The notes under the pieces were generated by a model. The model was given only the letters and a program-made list of their open reading frames with translations. It made no database searches and was not told the DNA's origin. A program made the position numbers and the translations under genes. Positions 1 to 5,195 of a stretch of 5,195 nt of DNA are shown here, piece by piece. Numbering within the stretch: position 1 is the first letter of the stretch; every line of letters begins with the position of its first letter. Source of the DNA: Paracoccaceae bacterium. GTDB taxonomy: Bacteria > Pseudomonadota > Alphaproteobacteria > Rhodobacterales > Rhodobacteraceae. The stretch spans positions 1 through 5,195 of the forward strand of contig JALORM010000247.1 in assembly GCA_025458985.1 (NCBI GenBank). The letters are read 5' to 3'.

Positions 1-530
1 CGGGCTGAAGATCCAGACGATCCACGCCTTCTGCGCGGGCCTCCTGCGCCGCTTTCCGCTGGAGGCCGGCGTCCCCCCCGACTTCGAGGAGATCGACGAT
101 CGCGCCCGGCGCCTGATGATCGAGGAGATCGTGGACGCGATGGCCGCCGGGCCTGAGGCCGAGGCCGTGGTGGCGGTGGCGCGGCACCACACCGGCGACA
201 GCCTCGCCGACCTTGCGGGAGAGGTCGCGGGAAGCCGCCGCCAGTTCGGCGCCCGCCGGGACGCCGACGGCTGGCACGCCGCCTTCGGCCTGCCGCCGGG
301 CTACGACGCGGCGCGCCTGCTGGGCGAGGTGTTCGAGGGGCACGAGCGCGCCTATGTCGACGCCCTCCTGCCTCTGCTCGACCCTGCTTCGCGCAACGAG
401 AAGGGCCCCCGCGCCGCGCTGTCGGCGGTGGGTCGGCTGGCCCCCCCGGGCGCCGAGGACATCGCGGCCTTCGAGGCCGCCTGCCTGACCGGCCCGAAGG
501 CGAACGAACCGTTCAGTGCCAAGGTGGACG

Positions 531-575
531 GCACCGGCCAGCCCTTCCCCAAGCACCGGCCAGCCCTTCCCCAAG
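531..575 (+). repeat. 22-bp perfect tandem duplication that shifts the addA frame
   Basis: Bases 531-552 and 553-574 are identical 22-mers beginning gcaccggcca and ending cttccccaa; the next base (575) also matches 553. Because 22 is one more than a multiple of three, the second copy shifts the downstream addA frame. Removing one copy joins GTGQPFPK directly to KATRKALGARL, which restores one continuous reading frame with AddA-like sequence on both sides. Confidence 0.93.
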
Positions 576-827
576 AAGGCGACCCGCAAGGCACTGGGCG
601 CGCGGCTGGACGGGTGGGACGACTTCCTGCAGCGCATCGAGGCCGCCCGCCCCCGCCGCGTGGCCCTGCTGGCGGCCGAGCGGGCGCTGGCGCTGCAGGA
701 CTTCGCGCTGCCGTTCCTCAGGGCCTACGAGGCGCGCAAGCTCCGCCGCGGGGCGCTCGATTTCGACGACCTGATCCTGAAGGCGGGCGCGCTGCTCGCC
801 CGGCCCGGCGTGGCGGCCTGGGTGCTC

Positions 828-840
828 TACCGGCGCCCGG
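828..840 (+). other. Deletion junction in addA removing helicase motif II
   Basis: Upstream in frame the protein reads AAWVLYR, ending with the Arg codon at 831-833. From 832 in another frame it reads GARSDVPRSLFVVGDPKQ. In AddA proteins these two segments are normally separated by about 35 residues containing the Walker B/motif II DEAQDTSP. The two edges overlap by GG at 832-833, as expected of a simple deletion, and the lost length must be 2 modulo 3 to explain the frame change. Roughly 105-110 bases are therefore estimated to be missing; the exact number cannot be read from this window. Confidence 0.8.
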
Positions 841-846
841 TCGGAC

Positions 847-3024
847 GTGCCGCGCAGCCTGTTCGTGGTGGGCGACCCCAAGCAGTCGATCTACAGCTTC
901 CAGGGCGCCGACCCGTCCGGCTTCACCCGGATGCAGGACCATTTCGGCGGCCGCCTGTCGGCGGTGGGGCACAGGCTCGACCATATCGACCTGCCGGTCT
1001 CGTTCCGCTCGGCGCCCGAGGTGCTGCGGGTGGTCGATGCCACCTTCGTGCCCGACGACCGCAACCGCGGCCTCGGCGGCGCTCCCGAACACGTTGCCGC
1101 CCACGGCGACCTTCCCGGGCGGGTCGATCTCTGGCCGCTGGTGCCCAAGGCCGAGGACGGGGCCGAGGACCCCGACTGGCACGACCCGGTGGACCGGGTC
1201 GATGCCGCGCATCACGACGTGGTGCTGGCCCGCAGGATCGCGGGGGAGATCGCCCGGCTCTGCGACCCCGCCTGCGGCGAGACCCTGCCAGTCCGCCAGC
1301 GCGATGCGGACACCGGCACTGAGCGGATTGTCCGCCGCCCGCTGCAGCCCGGCGACTTCCTGGTGCTGGTGCGCCGCCGCTCGACCCTCTTCGCCGAGGT
1401 GATCCGCGCCTGCAAGGCGCTGGGCCTGCCGATCGCGGGGGCCGACCGGCTGCGGCTGGGGGGTGAGCTTGCGGTGCGCGACCTCGCCGCGCTCTTGTCC
1501 TTCCTCGCCACGCCCGAGGACGACCTGTCGCTGGCCGCGGTCCTGAAGTCTCCGCTGTTCGGCTGGTCCGAGGACCGGCTGTTCCGCCTGGCCCATGGCC
1601 GGCCGGGCTACCTGTGGGAGGCGCTGCGCAGTCGCCGCGCGGGGGGCGGCGAGGACGACCTCGCCACGCTGGCGGTCCTGGACGACCTGCGCGGGCAGGC
1701 CGATTTCCTCAGGCCCTTCGAGCTGCTGGAGCGGGTGCTGACCCGCCACGACGGCCGCCGCCGCCTGCTGGCGCGGCTGGGGCCGGAGGCCGAGGACGGC
1801 ATCGACGCGCTGCTGGCGCAGGCGCTTGCCTACGAGGCGAACGAGACGCCCTCGCTGACCGGGTTCCTCGGCTGGATGGAGACCGAGGATGTCGAGGTCA
1901 AGCGCCAGCTGTCGACCGCGACCGGCGTCGTCCGCGTCATGACGATCCACGGGGCCAAGGGGCTGGAGGCGCCGGTGGTGATCCTGCCCGACACACGGCC
2001 GCCCCGCGGCAGGGGCAAGGGCGCCTGCGTCCTGCCCGGCCCCGGCGGCACGGCGATGTGGCGGCCCCGGGCCGAGGACGCCGACCCCCTTGCCCGCGCC
2101 GCGCTGGACGCCGCCGCCGCCCGCGACGCCGAGGAACAGGAGCGGCTGCTCTACGTCGCGATGACGCGGGCGGAAACCTGGCTGATCGTCGCCGGGTCGG
2201 GCGACATGGGCGTGGACGGCGGGTCCGGCGAGCGCGCCTGGTACCGCATGGTGGCGCGCGGGATGGAGGCTTCGGGCGCCGTCCCGGTCGATACGCCCGA
2301 CGGCCCGGTTCAGCGGCTGACAAGCCCGCTTTGGGATGCCCCGCCGCTGATCGCCGCTCCCGCGACGACGAGCCCAGCCATTGCGCTGCCCGCCTGGGCG
2401 CGCCGGCCCGCACCCCCGCCGCCCCTCGATGAAGGACCGCTCTCGCCCTCCGACCTCGGCGTGGCGAAGGCGCTGCCGGGCGACCCCGGCACGGGCGACG
2501 AGGCGGCGGCGAAGCGGCGCGGGCGGCAGCTTCACCTGCTGCTCGAACACCTGCCGGACCACCCGCCCGCGGCGCGCGCCGCCATCGCCGCACGGCTTCT
2601 GGCGGCGGGCGAGGATGCGGCCACCGCGACCGAGGCCGCCGCCCTCGCGGCCGAGGCGGCGCGCATCCTCGACGATCCCGCACTCGCGGCGGTCTTCGCG
2701 CCGGGAACCCTGGCAGAAGCCGAGATCGCCGCCGTGCTGCCCGAGCTGGGCGGTCGCCCGGTGGCTGGTGCCATCGACCGGCTGGCCATCCATCCAGACC
2801 GGGTGGTGCTGACCGACTTCAAGACAAACGCGCTCGTCCCCGCCCGGCCCGAGGACGTGCCCGAGGGCATCCTGCGCCAGATGGGCGCCTACGCCGCGTG
2901 CCTCGCGCTGGTCTACCCCGGCCGGGCGGTCGAGACGGCGATCCTCTGGACCGCCGCGCCCCGCCTCATGCCGCTTCCTCCCGCGCTGATCGCGGCGGCT
3001 CTCGCCCGCGTGAGGCTCCCTTGA
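847..3024 (+). CDS. addA: Longest uninterrupted piece of addA: C-terminal helicase and nuclease domains
   Basis: This is the largest open stretch of the broken addA, 725 codons if the GTG at 847 is used. That GTG is an internal Val codon: sensible AddA sequence continues upstream in the same frame to 832 (GARSD), and no Shine-Dalgarno precedes it, so it is not a real start. Motif III GDPKQSIYSFQGA lies at 871-909, motif IV PVSFRS at 994-1011, motif V VMTIHGAKGLE at 1936-1968, and motif VI EQERLLYVAMTRAE at 2134-2175 with the Arg finger at 2167-2169. The nuclease domain has HLLLE at 2533-2547 (His at 2533), GAIDR with Asp at 2776, DFKTN with Asp at 2815 and Lys at 2821, and the QMGAY motif with Gln at 2878. 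All nuclease catalytic positions of the RecB/AddA family are therefore present. Taken alone, the fragment lacks both Walker motifs and would not be a helicase. Confidence 0.85.
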   Translation: MPRSLFVVGDPKQSIYSFQGADPSGFTRMQDHFGGRLSAVGHRLDHIDLPVSFRSAPEVLRVVDATFVPDDRNRGLGGAPEHVAAHGDLPGRVDLWPLVPKAEDGAEDPDWHDPVDRVDAAHHDVVLARRIAGEIARLCDPACGETLPVRQRDADTGTERIVRRPLQPGDFLVLVRRRSTLFAEVIRACKALGLPIAGADRLRLGGELAVRDLAALLSFLATPEDDLSLAAVLKSPLFGWSEDRLFRLAHGRPGYLWEALRSRRAGGGEDDLATLAVLDDLRGQADFLRPFELLERVLTRHDGRRRLLARLGPEAEDGIDALLAQALAYEANETPSLTGFLGWMETEDVEVKRQLSTATGVVRVMTIHGAKGLEAPVVILPDTRPPRGRGKGACVLPGPGGTAMWRPRAEDADPLARAALDAAAARDAEEQERLLYVAMTRAETWLIVAGSGDMGVDGGSGERAWYRMVARGMEASGAVPVDTPDGPVQRLTSPLWDAPPLIAAPATTSPAIALPAWARRPAPPPPLDEGPLSPSDLGVAKALPGDPGTGDEAAAKRRGRQLHLLLEHLPDHPPAARAAIAARLLAAGEDAATATEAAALAAEAARILDDPALAAVFAPGTLAEAEIAAVLPELGGRPVAGAIDRLAIHPDRVVLTDFKTNALVPARPEDVPEGILRQMGAYAACLALVYPGRAVETAILWTAAPRLMPLPPALIAAALARVRLP

Positions 3025-3049
3025 CGCTCTGCCGCCGGACCCATAGCTT
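3021..3049 (+). promoter_or_regulatory. Candidate sigma-70-type promoter for trxA overlapping the addA stop
   Basis: TTGACG at 3021-3026 matches five of six bases of the -35 consensus and contains the addA stop codon TGA. Seventeen bases later TAGCTT at 3044-3049 is a weak -10 candidate (CATAGC at 3042 is an alternative with a 15-base spacer). The trxA start lies about 30 bases downstream, which leaves a short leader. Independent expression of trxA makes sense because a thioredoxin is needed at far higher level than AddA. This is a by-eye match only. Confidence 0.4.
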
Positions 3050-3066
3050 CGGCCCCCGACCATTCC

Positions 3067-3074
3067 GAGGAGAG
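3067..3074 (+). promoter_or_regulatory. Strong Shine-Dalgarno of trxA
   Basis: GAGGAGAG lies upstream of the ATG at 3080, with the GGAG core (3069-3072) seven bases before the start. This supports that ATG over other frames in the region. Confidence 0.85.
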
Positions 3075-3079
3075 CTGCC

Positions 3080-3400
3080 ATGGCCACCCACCCCGTCACC
3101 GACGCCACCTTCGATGCCGAAGTCCGGCAGTCCGACATCCCTGTCGTCGTCGACTTCTGGGCGGAGTGGTGCGGGCCGTGCAAACAGATCGGCCCGGCGC
3201 TGGAAGAGCTGTCCGAGGAATATGCGGGCCGCGTCAAGATCGTGAAGGTCAACGTCGACGACAACCCCGACTCGCCCGCGCAGATGGGCGTCCGGGGCAT
3301 CCCCGCGCTGTTCCTGTTCAAGGACGGGCAGGTGGTGTCGAACAAGGTCGGCGCCGCGCCCAAAGCCTCGATCGCCAGCTGGATCTCGAGCGCGCTCTGA
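3080..3400 (+). CDS. trxA: Thioredoxin 1
   Basis: Cytoplasmic thiol-disulfide oxidoreductase of 106 residues, the normal length for a classical single-domain thioredoxin. It receives electrons from NADPH through thioredoxin reductase and reduces target proteins such as ribonucleotide reductase and peroxiredoxins. The active site WCGPCK is at residues 30-35, with redox cysteines 31 and 34. The buried Asp of PVVVDFW is residue 25, the cis-Pro of GIPA is residue 75, and the conserved VNVD and FLFKDGQ segments follow. There is no signal peptide or membrane segment. The sequence strongly resembles Rhodobacter thioredoxin as I remember it (PVTDATFD, RQIGPALEELS, QVVSNKVGAAPKA-type segments). A strong SD sets the start, a candidate promoter overlaps the end of addA, and an intrinsic terminator follows, so it is probably a monocistronic unit or the last gene of an addA transcript. 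It is intact, with no oddities. Confidence 0.97.
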   Translation: MATHPVTDATFDAEVRQSDIPVVVDFWAEWCGPCKQIGPALEELSEEYAGRVKIVKVNVDDNPDSPAQMGVRGIPALFLFKDGQVVSNKVGAAPKASIASWISSAL

Positions 3401-3423
3401 GCTGCCTGATCTCCACGCATAGC

Positions 3424-3452
3424 GGGGCGCCCGCCGGGCGCCCCTTGTCTTT
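3424..3452 (+). terminator. Rho-independent terminator after trxA
   Basis: GGGGCGCCC (3424-3432) and GGGCGCCCC (3436-3444) form a perfect nine-pair G/C stem with a GCC loop, followed directly by TTGTCTTT (3445-3452). It starts 23 bases after the trxA stop. Read on the other strand there is no U-tract after the stem, so it should act for trxA and not as an intrinsic terminator for the convergent kinase gene. Confidence 0.88.
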
Positions 3453-3482
3453 CAGCCGCGGCGCAACGGCTGCGCCGGCGCC

Positions 3483-4433
3483 CTATGGCGCGACGGGCGC
3501 GGCCACGTAGTCCGCCACCGCCGCGCGCAGCCGGTCGAGCCTTTCGGGCTTGCCCTGGGCGTCTATCATCTCGTTGTAGAACTGGATGCCGATGAAGAAC
3601 GGCAGGACTGTCCCGGTTTCGGCCGGAGGCACGGCGCCGCCGTCGAGAAAGGCGTCGAGGTCTGCGGCCGGCAGGCCGAAGCGGGTGCCGCCGGGGACCG
3701 GAGCGCAGTTCGCGGCAACCCACACGAGAAAGGTTGCGGCATCGCGCGCGACCGAGAACCAGGCTTCGCCCTGGATGTCGAGGCCGATCAGCGTGCCCTG
3801 ATGGAAGTGCAGGTTGCGGGGCACGAAGTCGGCATGCGTGGCCGCATGGGTGACCTCTCCGCCGGTATGGGCCTCCATCCGCTGCACCAGTGCGGCGTCA
3901 AGCGCGGCACGCAGCGCGAGGTCTTCCCCCGCCAGACGCGAGGCGTCGCGCGCGCGGCAGCGGCCGAGCCAGTGCGACGGGGCGAAGCGGCGCACCCGGC
4001 GGCGAGGAGCGGTGTAGGCCGCCAGCCACGCGCCCGCCTGCCGGATCAGTCGCCGCCGCCGCGCCGCGTCGGCCTTCAGCAGCAGGCTCTCCAGCGGCTT
4101 GCCGGGGGCGTGGCTCAGGACGACGAACCCCAGATCGGGCTCGGCCGCAAGGCAGCGCACGCATTGCAGGGCGCCGTCGCCCATGGCCGCAGCGGCGAAG
4201 TCGAACTCGGCCTGCACGTTGCGCACCAGCTGCGCGACATTCGGCCCGATATAGTGCTTCAGGACCGCCTTCCGGCCATCGGACAGGCGCACCAGGAATA
4301 CTTCCCGGTCATGCGCCGCGCGCAGCACCTGCAGCACCCGCGTCTCCTCGTAGCCGCGCCGGCCGGCCAGAAGCGCGGCCAGCCGCGCGGCCGCCTCGGC
4401 CGGGGTCAGCCCGGCGGGCCTCGCATTCGGCAT
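3483..4433 (-). CDS. Aminoglycoside-phosphotransferase-fold kinase, substrate unknown
   Basis: A 316-residue soluble protein of the APH/choline-kinase-like phosphotransferase superfamily, which transfers ATP gamma-phosphate to small molecules. Visible motifs: the N-lobe strand REVFLVRLSDGRKAVLKHY with the likely ATP-binding Lys at residue 59; a hinge-like segment GFVVLSHAPGKPL at 102-114; the catalytic loop HADFVPRN at 200-207 (His200, Asp202, Asn207, the Brenner HxDxxxxN pattern); and the metal-binding Asp in LIGLDIQGEAW at 219. All key kinase positions are present, so it is probably active. The family name does not mean antibiotic resistance; most chromosomal members phosphorylate unknown metabolites. 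The start at 4433 is chosen because the frame upstream runs into hslV; the SD there is poor. A GAGGA lies 28 bases upstream, eight bases before an in-frame CTG, so the true start is uncertain by a few codons. The gene is convergent with trxA and divergent from hslV, with stop TAG at 3483-3485. Confidence 0.85.
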   Translation of the reverse strand: MPNARPAGLTPAEAAARLAALLAGRRGYEETRVLQVLRAAHDREVFLVRLSDGRKAVLKHYIGPNVAQLVRNVQAEFDFAAAAMGDGALQCVRCLAAEPDLGFVVLSHAPGKPLESLLLKADAARRRRLIRQAGAWLAAYTAPRRRVRRFAPSHWLGRCRARDASRLAGEDLALRAALDAALVQRMEAHTGGEVTHAATHADFVPRNLHFHQGTLIGLDIQGEAWFSVARDAATFLVWVAANCAPVPGGTRFGLPAADLDAFLDGGAVPPAETGTVLPFFIGIQFYNEMIDAQGKPERLDRLRAAVADYVAAPVAP

Positions 4434-4479
4434 CTGCTGGGGCGGTGTCAGCGGCGCGGTCCTCGGATGGCCGGCCGCG

Positions 4480-4508
4480 ACCGTAGCGCCCGCCGGAGCG
4501 CCGGGCAA
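4480..4508 (-). promoter_or_regulatory. Candidate promoter of the kinase gene
   Basis: On the minus strand TTGCCC (4508-4503) is followed after 17 bases by TACGGT (4485-4480). These match the -35 and -10 consensus at four and three of six positions. It would start transcription about 40 bases before the kinase ATG at 4433. In such G+C-rich DNA this is suggestive only. Confidence 0.3.
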
Positions 4509-4528
4509 TGCCGCCCCGCTGCGCGAGG

Positions 4529-4557
4529 TTGCGGCGACCCGGGGGCCCGTCCATATA
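4529..4557 (+). promoter_or_regulatory. Candidate hslV promoter, possibly heat-shock type
   Basis: TTGCGG at 4529-4534 and CATATA at 4552-4557 are separated by 17 bases; this is the most A+T-rich hexamer of the intergenic region and ends 27 bases before the hslV ATG. The -10 region reads CCATAT, which resembles the CCCCATnT-like -10 of RpoH (sigma-32) promoters. hslVU is a classical heat-shock operon, so RpoH control is plausible, but the -35 region is only a partial match to CTTGAA. Confidence 0.42.
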
Positions 4558-4573
4558 GGGCAGGGCCGACGAC

Positions 4574-4577
4574 GGAG
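4574..4577 (+). promoter_or_regulatory. Shine-Dalgarno of hslV
   Basis: GGAG within ACGGAGA sits seven bases before the ATG at 4585 and supports that start, which also yields the MADETFPGWHG propeptide expected of alphaproteobacterial HslV. Confidence 0.75.
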
Positions 4578-4584
4578 ACTGGCG

Positions 4585-4957
4585 ATGGCGGACGAGACCT
4601 TCCCCGGCTGGCACGGGACCACGATCCTTGCGGTGCGCAAGGGCGGCGAGGTCGTGGTGGCGGGCGACGGTTGCCAAGGACTGGCGCACCGACAAGTACC
4701 TGCAGAAGCTCGAGGCCTTCCTGATCGTGTCCGACGGGGCGGAGCTGTATGTGATCACCGGCGCGGGCGACGTACTGGAGCCCGAGCATGGCGTCGCCGC
4801 CATCGGTTCGGGGGGGATGTACGCGCTGGCCGCCGCGCGGGCGCTGATGGACGGCCCGCTGCCCGCCGAAGAGATCGCGCGCCGCGCGATGGCGATCGCG
4901 GCCGACATCTGCGTCTACACCAACGGCAACCTGACGGTGGAGAAGATCGGCGGATGA
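4585..4957 (+). pseudogene. hslV: HslV peptidase subunit with internal deletion and frame break
   Basis: HslV (ClpQ) is the N-terminal-nucleophile threonine peptidase that assembles with the HslU ATPase into a cytosolic heat-shock protease. The first 29 codons read MADETFPGWHG, then TTILAVRKGGEVVVAGDG. Thr12 is the catalytic Thr1 after propeptide removal, and Asp28 corresponds to the conserved Asp17. At about 4670 the frame shifts, and from AKDWRTDKYLQKLEA onward (95 codons, stop TGA at 4955-4957) the C-terminal half is normal, including the ADICVYT segment whose Cys and Thr belong to the cation-binding region. About 60 codons are missing, those covering the QxSLGxTVxKG...AGFAGSTADAFTLLE region with the catalytic Lys33. 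Adding them back gives about 185 residues, the usual alphaproteobacterial length. As written, no functional peptidase can be made. The next gene overlaps the stop codon; hslU would be expected further downstream. Confidence 0.9.
4666..4676 (+). other. Deletion junction inside hslV
   Basis: Gly-Asp-Gly (ending at 4671) in the start-codon frame is followed by Val-Ala-Lys-Asp-Trp beginning at 4670 in the next frame. In HslV these two blocks are about 60 residues apart, so roughly 185 bases are estimated to be lost. The lost length must be 2 modulo 3 to explain the frame change. The C-terminal frame is intact on both sides of all later conserved blocks. Confidence 0.82.
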
Positions 4958-5195
4958 TCCTGCCCGAGGACCTGCGCGCCGCCGTCGCTGCCGGGGTCGT
5001 GACCGAGGCGCAGGCGGTGCGGCTGAAGGCGCTGGCCGACAGCCGTCGCGGCGCGCGCGAGAACCTGGCGGCGGGCGACGAGCCGTTCGAGTTGTTCCGG
5101 GGCTTCAACGAGGTCTTCATCGTGGTTGGCCTGGTGATCCTGACCATGGGCTGGACCGCGGCCTCGGCGGTCTATGTCGGCGTGGCCTGGGGCGG
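4954..5195 (+). CDS. Uncharacterised membrane protein, 3'-partial
   Basis: Eighty codons are visible and the frame is open at the window edge. It begins MILPEDLRAAVAAGVVTEAQAVRLKALA, an N-terminal amphipathic region of a kind seen in cytoplasmic heads of DUF2157-like membrane proteins (a resemblance only). A charged linker (SRRGARENLAAGDEPFELF, residues 30-48) follows, then a hydrophobic stretch at residues 54-79 (VFIVVGLVILTMGW and onward) that looks like a first transmembrane helix or a tight pair. The ATG overlaps the hslV stop as ATGA, so the two are probably translationally coupled and cotranscribed. No separate SD is needed, although GGAG within gtggagaag (4937-4945) lies nine or more bases upstream. 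The function is unknown. Its place directly after hslV, before where hslU is usually found, suggests membership of the hslV operon. Confidence 0.72.
   Translation, partial: MILPEDLRAAVAAGVVTEAQAVRLKALADSRRGARENLAAGDEPFELFRGFNEVFIVVGLVILTMGWTAASAVYVGVAWG

Larger units (their letters stand above)
1..3024 (+). pseudogene. addA: AddA helicase-nuclease subunit, 5'-partial, with two frame breaks
   Basis: AddA pairs with AddB to unwind and resect double-strand DNA ends for RecA loading in the cytoplasm. The gene enters the window already in frame (first full codon at base 2), after the Walker A region, which lies upstream. Coding runs in one frame from 2 to about 552, shifts at a 22-bp duplication, continues in a second frame from about 575 to 833, then shifts again at a deletion and continues from 832 to the TGA at 3022-3024. 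Pieces visible in order: motif Ia (IQTIHAFC, bases 14-37), the LDFDD segment (about 757-771), motif III, motif IV, motif V, motif VI and a C-terminal RecB-type nuclease domain. Motif II (DEAQDT-type Walker B) is absent. The joined pieces give about 1,000 residues; with the missing N-terminus and deleted part this fits a usual AddA of roughly 1,100-1,150. Codon use is uniform across all three pieces. As written it cannot yield active AddA without frameshifting. addB would be expected upstream, but that is outside the window. Confidence 0.9.

Noticed and set aside
116..552. Methionine at 116 as the start of a separate gene
   Set aside because: The frame continues upstream to base 2 with AddA motif Ia (TIHAFC), so this Met is internal.
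3460..3476. Small hairpin (GGCGCA/TGCGCC, five-base loop) after the kinase stop on the minus strand
   Set aside because: It has no T-tract on the minus strand and only six pairs; this is expected by chance in such G+C-rich DNA.
718..3723. A 1,001-codon minus-strand open frame antisense to addA and trxA
   Set aside because: It is Arg/Gly/Pro-rich with no recognisable domain and lies opposite clear helicase and nuclease motifs; it is a shadow of very high third-position G+C.
3483..4433. Antibiotic-resistance aminoglycoside phosphotransferase
   Set aside because: Only fold-level motifs match; there is no mobile element or resistance context, and composition matches the neighbouring housekeeping genes.
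4434..4640. N-terminal extension of the kinase to a start at 4640
   Set aside because: It would overlap the hslV start and its SD, and the added residues look like translated intergenic DNA.
3801..4724. A 307-codon plus-strand open frame antisense to the kinase gene
   Set aside because: It shows low-complexity basic composition, has no motif, and covers both the intact kinase gene and part of hslV; it is a shadow frame.

Overview
The window is very G+C-rich (about 70-75% by eye), with strong G/C bias at third codon positions and long antisense shadow frames. The thioredoxin is close to the thioredoxin I know from Rhodobacter sphaeroides. HslV carries the short N-terminal extension before its catalytic Thr-Thr that is common in alphaproteobacteria. 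Together with the order addA-trxA-(kinase)-hslV, this points to an alphaproteobacterium of the Rhodobacteraceae or a near relative. That placement is inferred from protein resemblance only; no search was run.

Layout. Bases 1-3024 (+) hold the 3' nine-tenths or so of addA, the helicase-nuclease subunit of AddAB double-strand-break repair. Its frame is broken twice: by a 22-bp tandem duplication at 531-575 and by a deletion near 832 that removes helicase motif II. Bases 3080-3400 (+) hold an intact trxA with a strong Shine-Dalgarno, a candidate promoter overlapping the addA stop, and a textbook intrinsic terminator at 3424-3452. Bases 3483-4433 (-) hold an intact aminoglycoside-phosphotransferase-fold kinase of unknown substrate, convergent with trxA and divergent from hslV. 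Bases 4585-4957 (+) hold hslV, the peptidase of the HslUV heat-shock protease, with about 60 codons missing internally and the frame shifted. Bases 4954-5195 (+) hold the start of an uncharacterised membrane protein, overlapping the hslV stop by ATGA.

How the genes relate. All are housekeeping or stress-maintenance functions: DNA break repair, thiol redox, ATP-dependent proteolysis. I see no mobile element, CRISPR array, tRNA or rRNA, and no gene-free stretch above about 150 bases.

The notable signal is the set of three clean lesions (one duplication, two deletions) in two conserved genes whose flanking codons are otherwise undamaged. I read these as more likely assembly or gap-closing errors than natural decay, but the sequence alone cannot decide. 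I did not find a convincing new biological system here.
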